Of a DNA stretch of 64,000 bases, positions 19,764 to 30,003 are shown piece by piece (position 1 is the stretch's first letter; every line of letters begins with the position of its first letter). The position numbers and the translations under genes were made by a program. This stretch comes from Prochlorococcus sp. AG-409-J19. Lineage in GTDB: Bacteria > Cyanobacteriota > Cyanobacteriia > PCC-6307 > Cyanobiaceae. Location: contig QCKC01000006.1 of assembly GCA_003215635.1 (NCBI GenBank), forward strand, positions 1-64,000. The letters run 5' to 3'. The notes below the pieces were generated by a model. That model was not told the DNA's origin and made no database searches. It saw only the letters and a list, made by a program, of their open reading frames with translations.

Positions 19764-20004
19764 CTTTATCCAAAAAAGTAGGGACCATACTTTCCTCTTG
19801 TCTAGGCCTATCAATTAGGACTGCAAAAAGAGGTACTCCAACACTTGAAATTGCAATAATCAAACCAAGAAAAGCACCAAAAGGACCGTTAAAACTAAAA
19901 GGTTCTTCTGGATCAACATCGGACTTATCAGCCCGATTTAAAGAGCTTAAAGAATCTCCTCCCTTTGAGGTAAGGCTAGAGACTACGGCTGGTTCAGGAT
20001 CCAT
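19690..20004 (-). CDS. Hypothetical single-pass membrane protein overlapping ppa
   Basis: 104 residues: an acidic, serine-rich first 40 residues, one membrane helix ([23 protein letters not shown]) and a short polar tail. No recognised domain. The 3' end overlaps the ppa coding sequence by 74 bp in a different frame, which is long for a bacterial same-strand overlap; the last 20 residues ([19 protein letters not shown]) look like read-through of the ppa start region. An earlier stop lost by mutation, or a downstream ppa start, would explain it. The gene body is plausible because the membrane-helix plan is clear and it sits in the ppa transcription unit. Confidence 0.55.
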   Translation of the reverse strand: MDPEPAVVSSLTSKGGDSLSSLNRADKSDVDPEEPFSFNGPFGAFLGLIIAISSVGVPLFAVLIDRPRQEESMVPTFLDKDGSKPSLAVAFSRFSEFGSRNTCG

Positions 20005-20129
20005 GCAGGGTTGGATGGCAACATCCTAAAAACATTGATGCGCTAGCAACTCTGTTTCAAAGATGCATCGAGAGATTGGAAAATCCAATCTCTCTTGTGG
20101 TTTTACATATTCTGTCACTATGAGCCTAT

Positions 20130-20594
20130 TTATGCTGCCGGACGATTTTGCCTATCTCGATGAACTGAAAGATGGGTTGGGGAATCAGACAATCCTTCTA
20201 GATGTGTCCGAATAGCCCTCAACTCATCAAGAATGGAAGACAAAACCTGTTGGGTAGCTGTAGAGGGAGAATTTAAGACTTCAACTGTCACCTCTTTAAT
20301 TCTCAAAACATCCTTTGCAAAACGAGCAACCTCATTAGGATGGAACAAAAGAGGATCCTTTTGATCACTTCTAAATTCAGGATTAAGCTTTCGAGGATTA
20401 AAAAGAGGATTTAAGTTCCTTGGATCTGTGTTGGTATAGCGATATACGGATGCTCTTGATCGATTCAGGGACTTTTGAACATCATCTATACCTACTAAAG
20501 CCTCAGAGGTATTGGATGAAACATCATTGCCATCTGATCCTATCCCAGTAGAGGGTATTGACATAGAGGCATTCGAAGCCGACCCAGAAAACAT
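20130..20594 (-). CDS. Conserved-looking hypothetical protein with helix-turn-helix-like segment
   Basis: The frame is open to 20681, but the Met at 20594 (MFSGSASNASM) is a likelier start than the Met at 20681, giving 154 residues. The first 30 residues are low-complexity Ser/Gly. Then GIDDVQKSLNRSRASVYRYT resembles a helix-turn-helix of the excisionase/MerR-type, followed by LLFHPNEVARFAKDVLRIK, and a C-terminal helix LSSILDELRAIRTHLEGL. It is divergent from proS and may be a small DNA-binding regulator. No firm family. It might be a cyanobacterium-specific regulator (inference). Confidence 0.6.
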   Translation of the reverse strand: MFSGSASNASMSIPSTGIGSDGNDVSSNTSEALVGIDDVQKSLNRSRASVYRYTNTDPRNLNPLFNPRKLNPEFRSDQKDPLLFHPNEVARFAKDVLRIKEVTVEVLNSPSTATQQVLSSILDELRAIRTHLEGLSDSPTHLSVHRDRQNRPAA

Positions 20595-20734
20595 AAAAAA
20601 CTCAGGACGGCATAACTTGCGAGAAATTAGCAGATGAGACTCATTCTCCAACAAACGATCACGAGAAGAGAGACAGTTCAATGATCGACCATGCCGTCAA
20701 GTGTTATCTTCTAGTTAATTCTACTTAGGTTTTC

Positions 20735-22525
20735 ATGCGCGTCTCCCGCATGATGCTGGTGACGCTTAGAGATGTACCAGCAGACGCTGAAATTGTTTCA
20801 CATCAATTACTCCTAAGGGCGGGGTACATAAAAAGAGTAACTAGCGGCATATACGCATACCTTCCATTGATGTTGAGGGTACTGCAAAAAATTAATTCAA
20901 TTGTCAGAGAAGAGATTAATGCCACTGGAGCATTAGAGACTTTGCTCCCCCAATTACAACCAGCAGAATTGTGGGAAAAAACTGGGCGCTGGAATAGTTA
21001 TACCGCTGGAGAAGGAATAATGTTTCACCTAAAGGATCGACAAGGAAGGAAACTTGGAATTGGTCCTACACATGAAGAAATAATCACAACCATTGCTAAA
21101 GAAACAATTCATTCCTATAAACAATTACCTGTAATTCTCTATCAAATACAAAGTAAATTTCGTGATGAGATACGGCCTAGATTTGGACTTATGAGAAGTA
21201 GAGAATTTATCATGAAAGATGCTTATTCATTTCATTCAAATGAAGATGATCTAGGGAAAACATATACATGTATGGATATTGCTTATAAAAAGATTTTCTC
21301 TAGATGTGGGCTCAAAACAGTTCCAGTAGATGCCGATAGTGGGGCAATTGGTGGTGCAGCATCTCAAGAATTCATGGCGACAGCAGAAGCAGGTGAAGAT
21401 TTAATTATGATTAGTTCCAATAGAGACTATGCTGCCAATCAAGAGAAGGCGATCTCAATACCTAAAAGACCAAAGCCACTTCCTACAGGAAATACTTCCA
21501 TAATTAACACACCTAATCAATCTACAATAGATGAACTGTGTTCATCTAATAAATTCGATCCATCTCAAATAATTAAAGTAATTATTTTTATAGCAAAAGA
21601 AGAAAATGGAGGACTACAGCCACTCCTCATTAGTTTAAGAGGTGATCAGAAACTAAACGAAGTTAAAATTGTAAACACACTTCATAATAAACTTGGAATA
21701 AATGTAATTGATTTATACCCCATAACTATTGATGAAATTCGAAATCAAGGATTATGTGAATTTCCATTTGGTTATCTAGGACCAGATTTAGATGACAAAT
21801 ATCTCCTGGGAGCAAAAACCTGGAAAAACAAGTTCCTAAGGATTGCTGACCATACAGCTACAAAATTAAAATTATTCATATGTGGATCAAACAAAGAAAA
21901 TCACCATGTTACTCACATGAGTTGGGACAAGCTTGGAGGAATACCTTTATCTGTTGATATAAGAAAAGCTGAAGTAGGAGATCTATGCGTCCATGATCAA
22001 ACACAAACGCTATCTTCAATAAGAGGTATTGAAGTAGGTCATATCTTTCAACTAGGGAGGAAATATTCAGATTCTTTAGACGCAAAGTATACAAATGAAT
22101 CTGGAGGACAAGAATCATTTTGGATGGGTTGCTATGGAATTGGCATTTCTCGTCTCGCCCAAGCAGTTATCGAACAAAATCATGATGAAAATGGAATAAT
22201 TTGGCCTATATCAATAGCTCCATACGAGATTATTATTAGTATCGCAAATACCAAAGATAAAACACAAACAAAACTAGGAGAGGAGTTATATAATAAACTC
22301 ATTAAATTAGGGATAGAGGTATTACTGGACGACAGGAAAGAGCGTGCCGGAGTAAAATTTAAAGATGCAGATTTACTTGGAATACCATGGAGGATTGTAG
22401 TTGGTAGAGAAGCAGAATTTAATAAAATCGAACTATTCGAAAGATCCAGCCGTAACACAACCTTAATGATTGTGGATGATGCTATAAAAAAATTATCCTC
22501 TGAAATACCCTCTAAAAGAAGCTAA
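20735..22525 (+). CDS. proS: Prolyl-tRNA synthetase
   Basis: Charges tRNA-Pro. 596 residues of bacterial type. The class II motifs are visible: motif 1 region YAYLPLMLRVLQKINSIVREE, motif 2 FRDEIRPRFGLMRSREFIMKD, and the C-terminal anticodon-binding domain ending with RERAGVKFKDADLLGIPWRI-like text (DDRKERAGVKFKDADLLGIP). A YbaK-like editing insertion is present in the middle (about residues 230-390), as in full-length bacterial enzymes. The first codons MRVSRMMLVTLRDVPADAE agree with relatives. It is divergent from the small regulator gene. Confidence 0.97.
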   Translation: MRVSRMMLVTLRDVPADAEIVSHQLLLRAGYIKRVTSGIYAYLPLMLRVLQKINSIVREEINATGALETLLPQLQPAELWEKTGRWNSYTAGEGIMFHLKDRQGRKLGIGPTHEEIITTIAKETIHSYKQLPVILYQIQSKFRDEIRPRFGLMRSREFIMKDAYSFHSNEDDLGKTYTCMDIAYKKIFSRCGLKTVPVDADSGAIGGAASQEFMATAEAGEDLIMISSNRDYAANQEKAISIPKRPKPLPTGNTSIINTPNQSTIDELCSSNKFDPSQIIKVIIFIAKEENGGLQPLLISLRGDQKLNEVKIVNTLHNKLGINVIDLYPITIDEIRNQGLCEFPFGYLGPDLDDKYLLGAKTWKNKFLRIADHTATKLKLFICGSNKENHHVTHMSWDKLGGIPLSVDIRKAEVGDLCVHDQTQTLSSIRGIEVGHIFQLGRKYSDSLDAKYTNESGGQESFWMGCYGIGISRLAQAVIEQNHDENGIIWPISIAPYEIIISIANTKDKTQTKLGEELYNKLIKLGIEVLLDDRKERAGVKFKDADLLGIPWRIVVGREAEFNKIELFERSSRNTTLMIVDDAIKKLSSEIPSKRS

Positions 22526-22578
22526 TTTGGACGCCTTGGACTCCCTAGCCCTAAAGTAAACAAAATTACACTAACAAC

Positions 22579-23022
22579 ATGGCGCCACTCTTACTTCGTA
22601 GAATCCGTAGGCTAATAGTGACAGGGATAAGCATCTGCCTTGGTCTTTTATTAATTACCACTACTTTTGCAAGTAACGCCGTAGCTAAGGGTTCAACACT
22701 CTCAGGAGACTACCTAGAAGACACAATCTCAGTTGCCCAAACTCTACGAGAAACAATCTCAATTCCAAAGGAATCAAAAGGTCGAACTAAATCAGAACAG
22801 GAAGCAGTTGGACTTATTACTGACTACATCTCAAGGTATAGAAATCGACCTCAAATCAATGAGACCATTTCCTATACGACCATGCAAACTGCTCTAAATG
22901 CTTTGGCTGGTCATTACAACAACTCCAAAAGGCCACTATCAGAAGACCTCAAGAATCGTCTCGACAGTGAGCTATCTAAAGCCACTGAGCTAGTAAAACA
23001 AGACACTCAGGAAAATCTTTAA
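22579..23022 (+). CDS. psb27: Photosystem II assembly/repair protein Psb27
   Basis: Binds CP43 on the lumenal side and prevents premature attachment of the extrinsic proteins while the manganese cluster is assembled. 147 residues: basic start, signal helix (LIVTGISICLGLLLITTTFA), then the four-helix Psb27 domain with YLEDTISVAQTLRETISIP, TDYISRYRNRPQ, YTTMQTALNALAGHY and RLDSELSKATELV. Unlike many cyanobacterial Psb27 proteins, no cysteine follows the signal peptide, so it is not an obvious lipoprotein. It is followed by purA on the same strand. Confidence 0.92.
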   Translation: MAPLLLRRIRRLIVTGISICLGLLLITTTFASNAVAKGSTLSGDYLEDTISVAQTLRETISIPKESKGRTKSEQEAVGLITDYISRYRNRPQINETISYTTMQTALNALAGHYNNSKRPLSEDLKNRLDSELSKATELVKQDTQENL

Positions 23023-23049
23023 TTCATTTCTTTGACTTAAGGGAGGTAA

Positions 23050-24414
<1,365 letters not shown>

Positions 24415-24459
24415 AAAATATTTTATTACCTACATTCTCTAATATATTCACTAAAGGAA

Positions 24460-25470
24460 ATGACTAATTCTCAACCATCAAAGCAAAGCCTTTTAGATTT
24501 AGTTGGCATTGGAAATTCAATTGTTGACATTCTTGTAAAGACAGAAGATGAATTCCTAACTAATCACCAATTAAAGAAAGGATCAATGTGCCTAATTGAT
24601 GAGGATCAAGCCAGTAAACTTTATGAATCCTGCATTAGTGATCAAAAAATATCAGGAGGTTCTGCCGCAAATACCATTGCAGGGTTTGCAATGCTAGGAG
24701 GCAAAGCTGGCTTTATTGGGAGAGTGAAAAATGATAGTTTAGGAGAAACTTTTACTAACGAAATTAGAGAAATTGGAGTAATCTATGAAACGCCTCCTGC
24801 TGAAATTGGTTATCCCACTGCACAGTGCTTTGTGTTCGTCACTCCAGATGCTGAACGCACCATGTGTACTTTTCTTGGAGCCTCAACTCAATTAGATCCT
24901 GAAGATATTGATCTATCAATTGTAAAGCAAGCAAAAGTTCTATATTTAGAAGGATACCTCTGGGACAGTCCTCCAGCAAAAAAAGCCTTTCTCTCTGCTG
25001 CACAAGCAGCCAAAGATGCAGGGAAAAAGGTTGCACTTTCCCTTTCCGACGCATTTTGTGTTGAACGACACCGCGAAAGTTTTCTAGAACTAATTGAAAA
25101 ACATATTGATATTCTCTTCGCAAATCAATCTGAGATAATGTCTTTATATCAAACATCTGAATTTGAAGAAGCAATCCAAAAAGTTAAAGGCAAAGCAAAA
25201 ATAGTTATCTTAACTTCGGGAGAGAAAGGCTCTATTATACTTTCAGAAGAAAAATTTTTGAAAATACCTGCCTACAAATTTGGGGAATTAATAGATACTA
25301 CTGGCGCTGGCGACCTATATGCATCAGGTTTTCTATACGGTTTCACTCAAAACAAATCATTAGAGGAATGTGGAAGGATGGGCTCAATATGTGCTGGGCA
25401 AATAGTTACACAATTAGGACCTAGATCAGAAATTCCTTTAAAAAAATTATTAACTGAACAGCTAGCTTGA
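24460..25470 (+). CDS. PfkB-family sugar/nucleoside kinase (adenosine-kinase-like)
   Basis: 336 residues of the ribokinase/PfkB fold. N-terminal DLVGIGNSIVDILVKTEDEF and the substrate loop ISGGSAANTIAGFAMLGGKAG; the catalytic and anion-hole motif is DTTGAGDLYASGFLYG with the catalytic Asp in GAGD. Nearest classes by layout are adenosine kinases and similar carbohydrate kinases; the true substrate is not determinable. It lies 45 nt after purA, which would suit a purine-related substrate, but that is only context. Ends before the convergent cutA gene. Confidence 0.85.
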   Translation: MTNSQPSKQSLLDLVGIGNSIVDILVKTEDEFLTNHQLKKGSMCLIDEDQASKLYESCISDQKISGGSAANTIAGFAMLGGKAGFIGRVKNDSLGETFTNEIREIGVIYETPPAEIGYPTAQCFVFVTPDAERTMCTFLGASTQLDPEDIDLSIVKQAKVLYLEGYLWDSPPAKKAFLSAAQAAKDAGKKVALSLSDAFCVERHRESFLELIEKHIDILFANQSEIMSLYQTSEFEEAIQKVKGKAKIVILTSGEKGSIILSEEKFLKIPAYKFGELIDTTGAGDLYASGFLYGFTQNKSLEECGRMGSICAGQIVTQLGPRSEIPLKKLLTEQLA

Positions 25471-25476
25471 GAAGCA

Positions 25477-25809
25477 TCAAACCTTACAACAATCTAAAAC
25501 CCAATTTGCATAATTATTGGATCCTGAAACAGTCCAATGAATGAATTCTGGCAAATCATAACTATGTAATTCTTCTATAGTCTTTTGAAGCTCTATGAGA
25601 CATTCTGATGTTGTTTTAATAAACAACTGAATTTCTTTGCTTTCTTCAATTGCAGAGTCCCAAAAATATATACTATTAACTTCTCTGAAGCTAATACAGG
25701 CAGCAAGATTTCTTTTTACTAATTCTCTAGCAAGATTATTAGCTCTTTCAAAGTCTACCTCGGTAGTAACAACGGAAACGACTTGGATGTTTTCTGCGAT
25801 TCTATTCAT
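25477..25809 (-). CDS. cutA: CutA1-like divalent cation tolerance protein
   Basis: A trimeric PII-like fold protein of 110 residues. The frame is open to 25863, but that start would overlap cobK by 17 bp and add 18 residues not typical of the family; the Met at 25809 (MNRIAENIQVVSVVTTE) gives the normal length. Conserved blocks: VVTTEVDFERANNLARELVK, NLAACISFREVNSIYFWD, ELHSYDLPEFIHWTV and the end YANWVLDCC. Role in metal tolerance is not proven in cyanobacteria. Converges with the PfkB kinase gene. Confidence 0.9.
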   Translation of the reverse strand: MNRIAENIQVVSVVTTEVDFERANNLARELVKRNLAACISFREVNSIYFWDSAIEESKEIQLFIKTTSECLIELQKTIEELHSYDLPEFIHWTVSGSNNYANWVLDCCKV

Positions 25810-25846
25810 TAAATTAACTGGACATAAATAATCTATAATTTTATAT

Positions 25847-26659
25847 CTAATTGCAGAATTCAATTAATTCTTTCACATTGTTCACAACATTTGTATTATA
25901 GGTAAAACAGGGCCTCATAATCATCAAAAGACGTAGATCATTTTTAAAACAAACAGATTCCCAAAGATTTTGAATAGTCCCGCCTGATTGTCTGCAAATC
26001 ACTAAATCTATTGACCAGCGTTTACATAGCGCCTCTTCTAACTCTCCATTCCAAAACAATTGCCGAGGATGCAATATAGCCAGGTGATTCGGTGGAATAG
26101 AACTTGCCAAAGCCATTCTAATACTCTCTGGCGATGGCAAAACACGTGCAAAAACTCTTGCACCTGCTTCTCGAAGAAGAAAAGAAGCTTTATTCAAAGA
26201 TCTCGAACCTAAAGCAATCAATACATTCTTTCCATTTAATTTTTCTGAGGGAAGGTCAGAAATGTCTCTCAACAAACAGGCATCGTAGAAATTACTTGTG
26301 GGCCTATCAAATCGAACAAGAGGCTGCTTCAATGATTGACACGCAATATGCAGTTGTTGACTTATAACCTCTGCAAAAGGATGAGTAGCATCAACAACCC
26401 ATTCAAAAGGCTTTTGCAAAAACCTACTGTGATGAATTATTTCTTCTATACCTTCAACACCTGACAAACATCCTATCCAAACATTCTCTAACGGCAGATT
26501 TTGATATGCAGTTGATGCTTTAGAGGTGACTACACTCACACTTACAGTCCACCCCTGCCTGATTAGCGCCATCGCGATATAAGGCCCCTCACCTGTCCCA
26601 GCAAGCAGCCAGATATGCCTATGGCAATTCTTTCTTGTTTGCATCAGGATGTCGCTCAT
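25847..26659 (-). CDS. cobK: Precorrin-6x reductase (cobalt-precorrin-6A reductase)
   Basis: NAD(P)H-dependent reductase in the corrin ring pathway to cobalamin. The frame is open to 26716, but that region overlaps the divergent ssb start; the Met at 26659 (MSDILMQTRKNCHRHIWLLA) or at 26644 is likelier. Family blocks: IWLLAGTGEGPYIAMAL, VDATHPFAEVISQQLH, VRFDRPTSNF, ARVFARVLPSPESI and VICRQSGG (K/R.SGG). With cobO at 6.5 kb it shows that this organism makes its own corrinoid. Ends near cutA on the same strand. Confidence 0.88.
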   Translation of the reverse strand: MSDILMQTRKNCHRHIWLLAGTGEGPYIAMALIRQGWTVSVSVVTSKASTAYQNLPLENVWIGCLSGVEGIEEIIHHSRFLQKPFEWVVDATHPFAEVISQQLHIACQSLKQPLVRFDRPTSNFYDACLLRDISDLPSEKLNGKNVLIALGSRSLNKASFLLREAGARVFARVLPSPESIRMALASSIPPNHLAILHPRQLFWNGELEEALCKRWSIDLVICRQSGGTIQNLWESVCFKNDLRLLMIMRPCFTYNTNVVNNVKELIEFCN

Positions 26660-26673
26660 TCCAACCAATAGAA

Positions 26674-27153
26674 ATGAATCACTGCTTACTAGAAGTGGAG
26701 GTAATACAGCCCCCAACCATTCGCTACACCCAAGACAATCAGACTCCGATTGCGGAAATGGAGGTTAGATTTGCAGGGCTGCGCGCGGAAGATGAACCTA
26801 GTCATCTAAAAGTAGTTGGATGGGGAAATCTTGCTCAAGAGCTACCAAACCGTGTTCAGGCAGGGCAAAAGCTTTTGCTAGAAGGACGATTAAGAATGAA
26901 TACTATGTCCCGTCAGGATGGAACAAAAGAAAAACGAGCGGAATTCACTCTTTCAAGATTGCATCCTCTAGGGAGTAATTCAACATCAACAAATCTAAAA
27001 AACGATCTTGACTCACCCGCCAAAAATGAAAAACAACCAAATACTTCCTCGAACCAAAATTATTTACCAAAGGAACAGGAAGATAAAAAAGATATTTCAA
27101 CTACTTGGAATAGTGCCCCTCTAGTTCCTGATACCGATGATATCCCTTTCTAG
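26674..27153 (+). CDS. ssb: Single-stranded DNA-binding protein
   Basis: 159 residues starting at the Met at 26674 (MNHCLLEVEVIQPPTIRYTQ); an upstream Met at 26635 in frame would extend it by 13 residues into the cobK leader and is less likely. An OB fold is followed by a Lys/Asn/Ser-rich linker and the acidic tail PDTDDIPF, the conserved C-terminal peptide that recruits repair and replication proteins. OB-fold blocks: EMEVRFAGLRAEDEPSHLKV, VVGWGNLAQEL and GQKLLLEGRLRMNTM. It is slightly short and divergent, as in some cyanobacterial SSBs. It is divergent from cobK. Confidence 0.88.
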   Translation: MNHCLLEVEVIQPPTIRYTQDNQTPIAEMEVRFAGLRAEDEPSHLKVVGWGNLAQELPNRVQAGQKLLLEGRLRMNTMSRQDGTKEKRAEFTLSRLHPLGSNSTSTNLKNDLDSPAKNEKQPNTSSNQNYLPKEQEDKKDISTTWNSAPLVPDTDDIPF

Positions 27154-27157
27154 TGAT

Positions 27158-27352
27158 TCAATTAGAGCTTTTCTCTTCCTCTAGAGACTCCCTGGCACGG
27201 AGCAAAAGCTGTCCCATTTCCCTTTCTAACGCAGCCAAATCCCAACGAAGGTCTTCCCAACGGCCACTATCAATTTGCTGAAGTAGCCAAGACCTATCCG
27301 AGTCAAGTTTCCGAATCAGATCTAAAAGTTCGTGATTGTTGGAACTAGGCAA
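27158..27352 (-). CDS. Small conserved-looking helical hypothetical protein
   Basis: 64 residues, largely helical and charged: HELLDLIRKLDSDRSWLLQQ followed by GRWEDLRWDLAALEREMGQL and LLLRARESLEEEK. No known domain. It is framed by ssb (4 nt after its stop, convergent) and the divergent DUF2854 gene, which supports reality over a shadow ORF. A good helix with tryptophans suggests a coiled-coil or protein-contact role. Function unknown. Confidence 0.6.
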   Translation of the reverse strand: MPSSNNHELLDLIRKLDSDRSWLLQQIDSGRWEDLRWDLAALEREMGQLLLRARESLEEEKSSN

Positions 27353-27400
27353 TGTCCAAACCCCTCTTTAAAAGACCTCTTTAATCGTAAAAGTGACGCC

Positions 27401-27964
27401 ATGAAAGCTCTTCTCTCTCCCGCCAATATCATTACAGTCACAGGTGGTGTTTTAACGGTTATTGGCGCTATTGCATATGCCACTGGTGCTGCCAATCTAA
27501 GCGTTCCCACATTGTTTTATGGTTTCCCAATTTTTTTAGGTGGTCTAGCACTAAAAACATCAGAACTCCCTCCTGCGAAAAAAATTGGTGTCCAATCATT
27601 TGCAAATAGCAACGCTCCAGATGAACTAAAAAAACTTGTTGGTGATGTAACCAGATGGCGTTATGGACAAAAAGCACATCTAGAATCATCTCTTCAAGTT
27701 TTAGATCTGTGGGATAGCGATAATCCTCCGGAACTTATTCAAATTGAGGAATTAGATACTCCTGCTGGTTTTGGAGTTTCCCTAAAATTTAAAATTGCAG
27801 GAGTGCCTCTTGAAAAATGGAACGAAAAGCAAGAACGACTAGGAAGATTTTTTGCAAAAGGACTTTCAGCTGAAATTATTTCTTCATCTCCTGAAAATCT
27901 AGATCTGATGCTTCTACCCAAAAAAAATTCTAGTGACTCTAAAGTCGATACAAAAGACACCTAA
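27401..27964 (+). CDS. DUF2854 family membrane protein
   Basis: 187 residues from the ATG at 27401 (MKALLSPANIITVTGGVLTV); a GTG at 27332 would overlap the divergent small gene and is unlikely. Two adjacent membrane helices (IITVTGGVLTVIGAIAYATG and LSVPTLFYGFPIFLGGLAL) are followed by a soluble domain of about 130 residues with DVTRWRYGQKAHLESSLQVL. This is a protein family of cyanobacteria and plants, thought to lie in thylakoid membranes; its role is not known. It is 13 nt upstream of argB. Confidence 0.85.
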   Translation: MKALLSPANIITVTGGVLTVIGAIAYATGAANLSVPTLFYGFPIFLGGLALKTSELPPAKKIGVQSFANSNAPDELKKLVGDVTRWRYGQKAHLESSLQVLDLWDSDNPPELIQIEELDTPAGFGVSLKFKIAGVPLEKWNEKQERLGRFFAKGLSAEIISSSPENLDLMLLPKKNSSDSKVDTKDT

Positions 27965-27977
27965 TACTAAATGAAAA

Positions 27978-28889
27978 ATGTCTAATAAAGACCTTCATAA
28001 AACACACTCACCCAAATCAAATGACAATGCAAAAAGGGTTTCTGTTCTCAGCGAAGCCCTTCCTTACATTCAAAGATTTGCGAACAGAAGAATAATCATC
28101 AAATATGGCGGGGCCGCAATGGCTCACTCTAATCTTCAAGAGGCAGTCTTTAGAGATCTAGCACTCCTTGCCAGTGTTGGAGTTCAGCCAATTGTTGTAC
28201 ATGGAGGAGGACCAGAAATAAATCATTGGCTAGAAAAACTTGATATAAAGCCTGAGTTTAAGGAAGGTCTTCGCGTTACAGATTCTCATACTATGGATAT
28301 TGTTGAAATGGTCCTTATGGGACGAGTGAACAAAAAAATAGTTAATGGATTAAATCTCCTAGGTGCTAAAGCAGTTGGACTAAGCGGCTGTGACGGCAAA
28401 TTAATTGAAGCCACGCTTTTAGGGAAAGGTAGCCATGGTTTTGTTGGGAATGTGTCAAAAGTGAACCCTGAGGTACTTGAACCTATTCTTTCAAAAGGTT
28501 ACATACCAGTTATCTCTAGCGTTGCAGCAAATGAGAAAGGACGTACCCACAACATCAATGCAGATACTGTCGCAGGTGAACTTGCAGCTTCATTGCATGC
28601 AGAGAAACTGATACTGCTTACTGACACTCCAGGAATTCTTAGAGAAAGGGACAATCACTCAACTCTTATAAAAAAAATCAACACATCAGAAGCCCATACT
28701 TTAATTAAAAATGGAGTAGTCCAGGGAGGTATGACGCCAAAAACTGAATGCTGCATTAGAGCGCTAGCTCAAGGAGTGCATGCCGCACATATTATTGACG
28801 GAAGAGTTGCACATTCAATCTTACTAGAAATCTTTACAGATGAAGGTATCGGAACAATGGTCATTGAGAATAACAATCAAACAAGATGA
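27978..28889 (+). CDS. argB: N-acetylglutamate kinase
   Basis: Phosphorylates N-acetylglutamate in arginine synthesis; in cyanobacteria it is controlled by the PII protein. 303 residues. Motifs: [81 protein letters not shown] and [15 protein letters not shown]. Its TGA stop overlaps the ATG of the next gene by 4 bp, suggesting translational coupling with the DUF3153 protein. Confidence 0.97.
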   Translation: MSNKDLHKTHSPKSNDNAKRVSVLSEALPYIQRFANRRIIIKYGGAAMAHSNLQEAVFRDLALLASVGVQPIVVHGGGPEINHWLEKLDIKPEFKEGLRVTDSHTMDIVEMVLMGRVNKKIVNGLNLLGAKAVGLSGCDGKLIEATLLGKGSHGFVGNVSKVNPEVLEPILSKGYIPVISSVAANEKGRTHNINADTVAGELAASLHAEKLILLTDTPGILRERDNHSTLIKKINTSEAHTLIKNGVVQGGMTPKTECCIRALAQGVHAAHIIDGRVAHSILLEIFTDEGIGTMVIENNNQTR

Positions 28890-29980
28890 GTCTTTGGATT
28901 GAAGCTGCTTCTGATGCTATTCAAAGAGGAGAATACAAAGAAGCAATTGCCTCACTAAAAACACTACAAAACAAACAGACTCTGACAAATGCAGAAAGTT
29001 CTCAGCTTTCAATGCTAATGATCACTGCATTGATGGGTTTAGGCGATGACAAACAAGCAATAAAGTATTGCAGGCTCTTAACAAAATGCGAAGACAAAGA
29101 ATTAAGACAAAATGCAAAAGATTTACTAGCAATATTAGAAGCACCAAGCCTACCAAGACCAGCAAATTGGTCTATAAAAATACCAGATCTTAATTCAGAG
29201 GAAATAAAAGACAAATATCCATCTAAGAGTTATAGACATCTCTCTAAGTCACAAGATAATATCCAACCACCAACTGGACCTACTCGAGATCTAGGCATTG
29301 GGTTTTCCCTTCTTGTTTTAGCTGTATTGATAGGCTTGACTTTTTTACTTAGTGGTTGCGTAAGGATTACAACTGAGATTAATTTACCAACTCCTAATAG
29401 AGTAAATTTCAGATGGTACATAGATAGCCAAAGGGACCGCCCAACAAACTGGCAATTTGCCTTAGAAGAATCTCTAAATAAATTGTCTAATAAATTGCAA
29501 TCTATAGACAGATCTAAGGGTACACAAATAATCACTTCTAAAACTCAAAATCCAACTGATTCCAAACTATTTCTAAATGAAATAATTACACTCGCAGGAA
29601 AAACAGCAGGCATTACTATTAATCCAACAGAGTTAACACTAAAAGAACAAAATCGGATCATAGGTATACAACAAGAATTAGACCTAAAGATTGATCTAAG
29701 AGAACTACCTAATTATCCAAAGCTGGAACTTTTACTCGTAGTAAATCCTAAATTTCAACAATCAATTAAAGGTATAGAACCGATCAAAAGGAATCTAAAG
29801 CCTAATAATAGTAGATGGGAACTAAACCCTGGAGAAATAAATTATATAAGAGCAAGATATTGGAGGTGGAGCATAATTGGCCTAGGCAGTATTATTTTAA
29901 TAACTTTGCTTATAGGCAGTTTTATATTGCAAAGAATACGTACAGAACTTGGATTTGGATTCCCTCAACTGCCACCATAA
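28886..29980 (+). CDS. DUF3153 family membrane protein with TPR-like N-terminus
   Basis: 364 residues. The first about 100 residues resemble helical TPR-type repeats ([32 protein letters not shown]). A membrane helix follows ([20 protein letters not shown]), then a DUF3153-like domain ([20 protein letters not shown]...) of about 160 residues and a second membrane helix near the end ([20 protein letters not shown]). A Cys follows LLSG as in a lipobox, but an N-terminal cytoplasmic region makes it a false match. Starts with ATG overlapping the argB stop. Function unknown. Confidence 0.75.
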   Translation: MSLWIEAASDAIQRGEYKEAIASLKTLQNKQTLTNAESSQLSMLMITALMGLGDDKQAIKYCRLLTKCEDKELRQNAKDLLAILEAPSLPRPANWSIKIPDLNSEEIKDKYPSKSYRHLSKSQDNIQPPTGPTRDLGIGFSLLVLAVLIGLTFLLSGCVRITTEINLPTPNRVNFRWYIDSQRDRPTNWQFALEESLNKLSNKLQSIDRSKGTQIITSKTQNPTDSKLFLNEIITLAGKTAGITINPTELTLKEQNRIIGIQQELDLKIDLRELPNYPKLELLLVVNPKFQQSIKGIEPIKRNLKPNNSRWELNPGEINYIRARYWRWSIIGLGSIILITLLIGSFILQRIRTELGFGFPQLPP

Positions 29981-30003
29981 AAGACACCTTAAATCTTTAA
30001 AGC

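Noticed and set aside
28886-29980. Lipoprotein assignment for the DUF3153 protein from LLSGC
   Set aside because: The Cys follows an internal membrane helix after about 140 cytoplasmic residues, so it is not an N-terminal lipobox.
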